From G963668435 sp963668435 (GTDB lineage Bacteria > Latescibacterota > Latescibacteria > Latescibacterales > Latescibacteraceae), in the NCBI GenBank assembly GCA_963668435.2, contig CAXXSC010000006.1:620001-684000 (forward strand): 64,000 bases of DNA, given 5' to 3'. This document shows, piece by piece, positions 61,197 through 64,000 of this stretch. The notes beneath the pieces were generated by a model. The model was not told where the DNA came from. It saw only the letters and a program-made list of their open reading frames with translations, and did not search any database. The position numbers and the translations under genes were made by a program. Each line of letters starts with the position of its first letter. Positions within the stretch are counted from its first letter, which is position 1.

Positions 61197-63023
61197 CTAC
61201 AGTTTCGTATTCTCCGACAGGAACTTTTTATACTCATCGGCATATTCATTCGGCGTGGTGTTCCACTCATGCACACGGGTGACACCATTCAGATTGCACA
61301 TGCGAATCACCTCATACAGCAAATCCTCAATTTCCGGTTTCGGCGTAACCGTATCGCCGTTTTTCTCCAAAGCGCCCCGTTTTCCGGTCACCTCACCTTT
61401 AGCAATATCCAGAACCGCGTAATCGATCTGCATCTGCACTGTTTTCACCCTGAAAAGCAGGTCCGGATCGTCTTTGACCACCTCGGCGGCTTTATCGAAT
61501 ATCGCATAGTATTTATCGATCATTTCCTCGGTCAGGAATGTTTCCCGGTTATCCCAGGGGCGGCCGAAAATGCTGAGTTTTGCCCCAGTCTCCTGCATGG
61601 AATCATGCATCAGGTCAATGTATTCACGTATAGCGGGGCCCGCCGCACCGTAATAACCGTTGACAAAATCGTCGATTATCGGATCGATATCCTGGTAGGG
61701 ATCCCAGAGCAGTTTGGCGAGGACATAGGCTTTCAGCTCGCAAAATTCGCCGCCGATCTCCCTGTTGGCCTGCGCGAACATGGCAACCACGCCGTTTTTG
61801 TTCACATACTGCAGGTTTGGCTGCAAGGTTCTCAGGTTCGGGAACGGCGCGATGAGATGCGCGAACTGAATGACATAATCCCACTGCAGGATATTGTCAT
61901 GAATCTTTCCCCAGGCCTCCAGGTCGGAACAGAAATTGGGGTCGCCCTCCTCGATGGGAATATGGCGGGGGCTGCCGATATTGCAGAGAAGGACATTGAC
62001 ATTCTTCGCGGGCTTTATGTTTTTTGGCGGCTTGGTCGAATACCAGTAGGCCAGTGTTGATATCGTTTTGTCGGGGAATTTTTCGGCCATTCTGTTAACA
62101 AAAGGCAGTATTGTCCCCTGGGGGCCGCCCTCCTTTTCGTACTGCGCGGTGCATATGGGGCAACGGCAATACTTGTCGTTATCCATCTGGCTGACTGACC
62201 AGTAGGAAGCCTCCGGCCTTCTTTCAATCGCTTTTCTCAGGTTTTCCGCGGCAACTTCAAAGACCTCGTCATTGGAAAGGCAGATATCGCTGACATTGTA
62301 TTTATTCGGATCAAAAAGCCTTTTGCCGTCTATCAAGCTGAAATACTCGGGATGTTCTTTGCAATAGTCTTTCGGCGGGACAAGATCCTCAGTGGTATGG
62401 CACCACAGCCCCCAGTCGGAGCTTCCTTTCGGCACAAACTCACCGTGTTCATCAAGGCCGTGCCATTCCATAAAGGCCGGTATGTAGGCGTCCCTGTAGT
62501 AAATATCCCTGAATTTGAACACCGGCACGGATTCAATATCCAGCTGTGCCACACTGATAGTTGCTTTCGAGGGAATCACGGTCACTTTCGAGGAATATTT
62601 CCGGCAGCCCAACTCCTCCAGAAAACGGTACACACCATAAAGTGTACCCTTTTCGCTGCCACCGGCAATTGTCAGCCTGCCGTTGCCAGTCCGGAGAATA
62701 TAACCGTCCTTTTCCAGTTTCGTAAAATCGATATCGGCTGTTTCGTCCCGGTCAACCCTGCCGATAGCGATATCGTTTTTCTTCGCCGCTTGATCGTCGC
62801 TGACAATATCCAGCTCCACGCCCGACATTTCCCGAATATGCTTTTTAAGAACCGCCGCCGCGTGTTTCTCGACCTCAGTCGGATTGGCGGGAATGACAAT
62901 CCGGGATCGGGCAAACCCGTTTTTTGTCACGGTTATTGTATTCTCACCGCAGGCGGTCAGCACGATAGCCAAGGCGCAAAAGATAACGATTAGTGATGCA
63001 ACATGTTTACTATATGATTTCAT
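61197..63023 (-). CDS. DUF4838 lipoprotein, glycoside-hydrolase-like
   Basis: 608 residues from ATG 63023; a TTG at 63029 is in frame. Lipoprotein signal with lipobox IVLTAC about 20-25. N-terminal alpha/beta part (about 30-150) like the GH20/GH67-type accessory domain (VEKHAAAVLKKHIREMSG, GTLYGVYRFLEELGCR). DUF4838 TIM-barrel-like core about 160-480 with RDAYIPAFMEWHGLD, a CRCPICTAQYEKEG stretch, and LAYWYSTKPPKN. C-terminal helical region follows. DUF4838 proteins resemble alpha-glucuronidase or hexosaminidase architectures and are enriched in polysaccharide-degrading bacteria, but a reaction is not established. The two CBM9-like neighbours support a sugar role at the cell surface. Confidence 0.87.
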   Translation of the reverse strand: MKSYSKHVASLIVIFCALAIVLTACGENTITVTKNGFARSRIVIPANPTEVEKHAAAVLKKHIREMSGVELDIVSDDQAAKKNDIAIGRVDRDETADIDFTKLEKDGYILRTGNGRLTIAGGSEKGTLYGVYRFLEELGCRKYSSKVTVIPSKATISVAQLDIESVPVFKFRDIYYRDAYIPAFMEWHGLDEHGEFVPKGSSDWGLWCHTTEDLVPPKDYCKEHPEYFSLIDGKRLFDPNKYNVSDICLSNDEVFEVAAENLRKAIERRPEASYWSVSQMDNDKYCRCPICTAQYEKEGGPQGTILPFVNRMAEKFPDKTISTLAYWYSTKPPKNIKPAKNVNVLLCNIGSPRHIPIEEGDPNFCSDLEAWGKIHDNILQWDYVIQFAHLIAPFPNLRTLQPNLQYVNKNGVVAMFAQANREIGGEFCELKAYVLAKLLWDPYQDIDPIIDDFVNGYYGAAGPAIREYIDLMHDSMQETGAKLSIFGRPWDNRETFLTEEMIDKYYAIFDKAAEVVKDDPDLLFRVKTVQMQIDYAVLDIAKGEVTGKRGALEKNGDTVTPKPEIEDLLYEVIRMCNLNGVTRVHEWNTTPNEYADEYKKFLSENTKL

Positions 63024-63174
63024 ACTCAATTATCCGTAGCAAAGGTGTCCAGAAACTTTTGAAAAGTCCATTCCAAAAGCAGTGATTCGATCATACAACG
63101 AGTTCAGGATGAAAAACGTTCCGCAAAGCCTGCATTCTATCAAAACGCTATTCAGATTTTCGTTCCACGGCCGC

Positions 63175-63915
63175 TTATCGCATTATACTCGTCGAAAATG
63201 TGACCTTGCCGAAATCCTGCGGCTGATGGTAGGAGGGCCGGTCGGTCTGCGAGGGCGCCCACTGGCTGTACTGGGCGTTGGTGTCGCCGCCGCAGCGGTG
63301 AAGGCCCAGATAGATCACCTGCCCGTCTTTTGGCGGGAAATCGGCCCCGAATTCCGCAAAATGCTCGTACGGCACCGAGAACTCCAGTGTCCAGCCGCCG
63401 TCCTCGTCGGAATCGTCGTTGCAGGTGCCCCTTATTACGCGGCCGATCTCGAGATGTTTGACATCGGTCCAGTCGCCGAGGTTTTTACCGCGGGATTTCG
63501 CGTGATAGCCGACTTTCCATGTGCCGAGACAATTGATCTCGTAATTAATGTAGTCGAGACGCTCGCTCCCGGACGGCACCGGACAGATGAAAGCCTCACA
63601 GCAATCGTCGCGCGACACGGGATCGTTATGGATATAATGGTGGGCGGCGATATGCTTGTCCGCGCAGGAAAAAGCGAAATAGATGCGCTCGTCATCCCAG
63701 AGAATTTTCGCCTCGGTGCCCTCCTTGTCGCCATCCTTGTACCACGGGAACACGAAAGCGAGCGAGGGCGCATTGTCCCATGCCGGTTCGTTGAGATAAC
63801 CGTCCATCGCCATGTCGCAGCCGGTTCTCACGGCGACAGTCTCCGGCGGTGCGGCGTGGGCGAGTGCGGAGAAGAGAACAATGAACGCCACGGTAACGAA
63901 CAATTTGTTTTTCAT
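63175..63915 (-). CDS. Exported CBM9-like carbohydrate-binding protein (copy 3)
   Basis: 246 residues, ATG 63915 with AAGG upstream. Signal peptide about 1-21 (ends AHAA). The same CBM9-like domain and block order as copy 2: MDGYLNEPAW, FVFPWYKDG, AKILWDDERIYFAF, CCEAFICP, INYEINCLG, GWTLEFSVP, GLHRCGGDTN, YSQWAPS and DFGKVTFST. It lies upstream of the DUF4838 gene (about 150 bp gap) on the same strand. Three CBM9-like genes within 6 kb suggest local duplication and divergence toward different sugars or different partners. No catalytic domain. Confidence 0.87.
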   Translation of the reverse strand: MKNKLFVTVAFIVLFSALAHAAPPETVAVRTGCDMAMDGYLNEPAWDNAPSLAFVFPWYKDGDKEGTEAKILWDDERIYFAFSCADKHIAAHHYIHNDPVSRDDCCEAFICPVPSGSERLDYINYEINCLGTWKVGYHAKSRGKNLGDWTDVKHLEIGRVIRGTCNDDSDEDGGWTLEFSVPYEHFAEFGADFPPKDGQVIYLGLHRCGGDTNAQYSQWAPSQTDRPSYHQPQDFGKVTFSTSIMR

Positions 63916-64000
63916 AACCTTGCCTCGCTTCCAACAGGTGATTATTTATACGTTGTATTGTCTGTTTTTTTACTGCATCCCCACCGTTTTTTGTTTCTGG

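Noticed and set aside
1..64000. tRNA or rRNA genes, prophage or defence islands
   Set aside because: No cloverleaf, rRNA core sequence, phage structural gene, restriction or toxin-antitoxin gene was recognised on either strand.

Overview
The window looks like a chromosomal piece of an uncultured Gram-negative bacterium, most likely from the FCB group and possibly Latescibacterota-like. This is an inference. The reasons are two TonB-dependent outer-membrane receptors, lipoprotein signals, a PNPFN-type C-terminal sorting domain (type A, FlgD-like) on secreted proteins, and a cluster of CBM9-like, DUF4838, DUF362 and DUF3467 genes at the right end. No rRNA or tRNA gene, CRISPR array or phage module was seen.

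Region 1 (1-7.5 kb, minus strand): an FmdE-family lipoprotein running off the left edge, a TonB receptor just upstream of it, a secreted 1058-residue regulator-propeller protein with a sorting domain, and a broken formylglycine-enzyme-like gene cut by REP-like hairpins.

Region 2 (7.5-18.8 kb, plus strand): one signalling operon of TonB receptor, YfiR-like periplasmic protein, 2142-residue hybrid kinase with two receivers and an HPt domain, a receiver fused to a dead HD-GYP domain, and a receiver fused to an intact HD-GYP c-di-GMP phosphodiesterase.

Region 3 (19.4-51 kb): a dense sensory island. It holds a frameshifted hybrid kinase, a BlaI repressor with two operator copies and an M56 membrane protease carrying a duplicated unknown domain, a kinase pseudogene with three lesions, giant PAS kinases of 1860, 1190 and 1895 residues (9, 4 and 11 PAS units), a PAS-DHp protein with no ATPase domain, a methyl-accepting chemotaxis protein with a good sigma-54 promoter, and next to it a hybrid kinase plus NtrC-type sigma-54 activator pair that probably drives it.

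Region 4 (51.5-56.1 kb): a class III aminotransferase, then an insertion hot spot with a 164-bp MITE-like element, a full IS5-family element and a full IS4-family element. The IS4 copy has cut a sorting-domain gene, of which only the C-terminus remains.

Region 5 (56.3-64 kb): a DUF362 ferredoxin, DUF3467, a CBM9-like protein and an NlpC/P60 endopeptidase on the plus strand. They face two more CBM9-like paralogues flanking a DUF4838 lipoprotein on the minus strand, with a strong bidirectional terminator between. This part looks richer in GC than the sensory island.

Overall the window is dominated by signal intake (outer-membrane receptors, PAS/GAF sensors, chemotaxis) feeding phosphorelays, c-di-GMP turnover and sigma-54 transcription, followed by secreted carbohydrate-related proteins.
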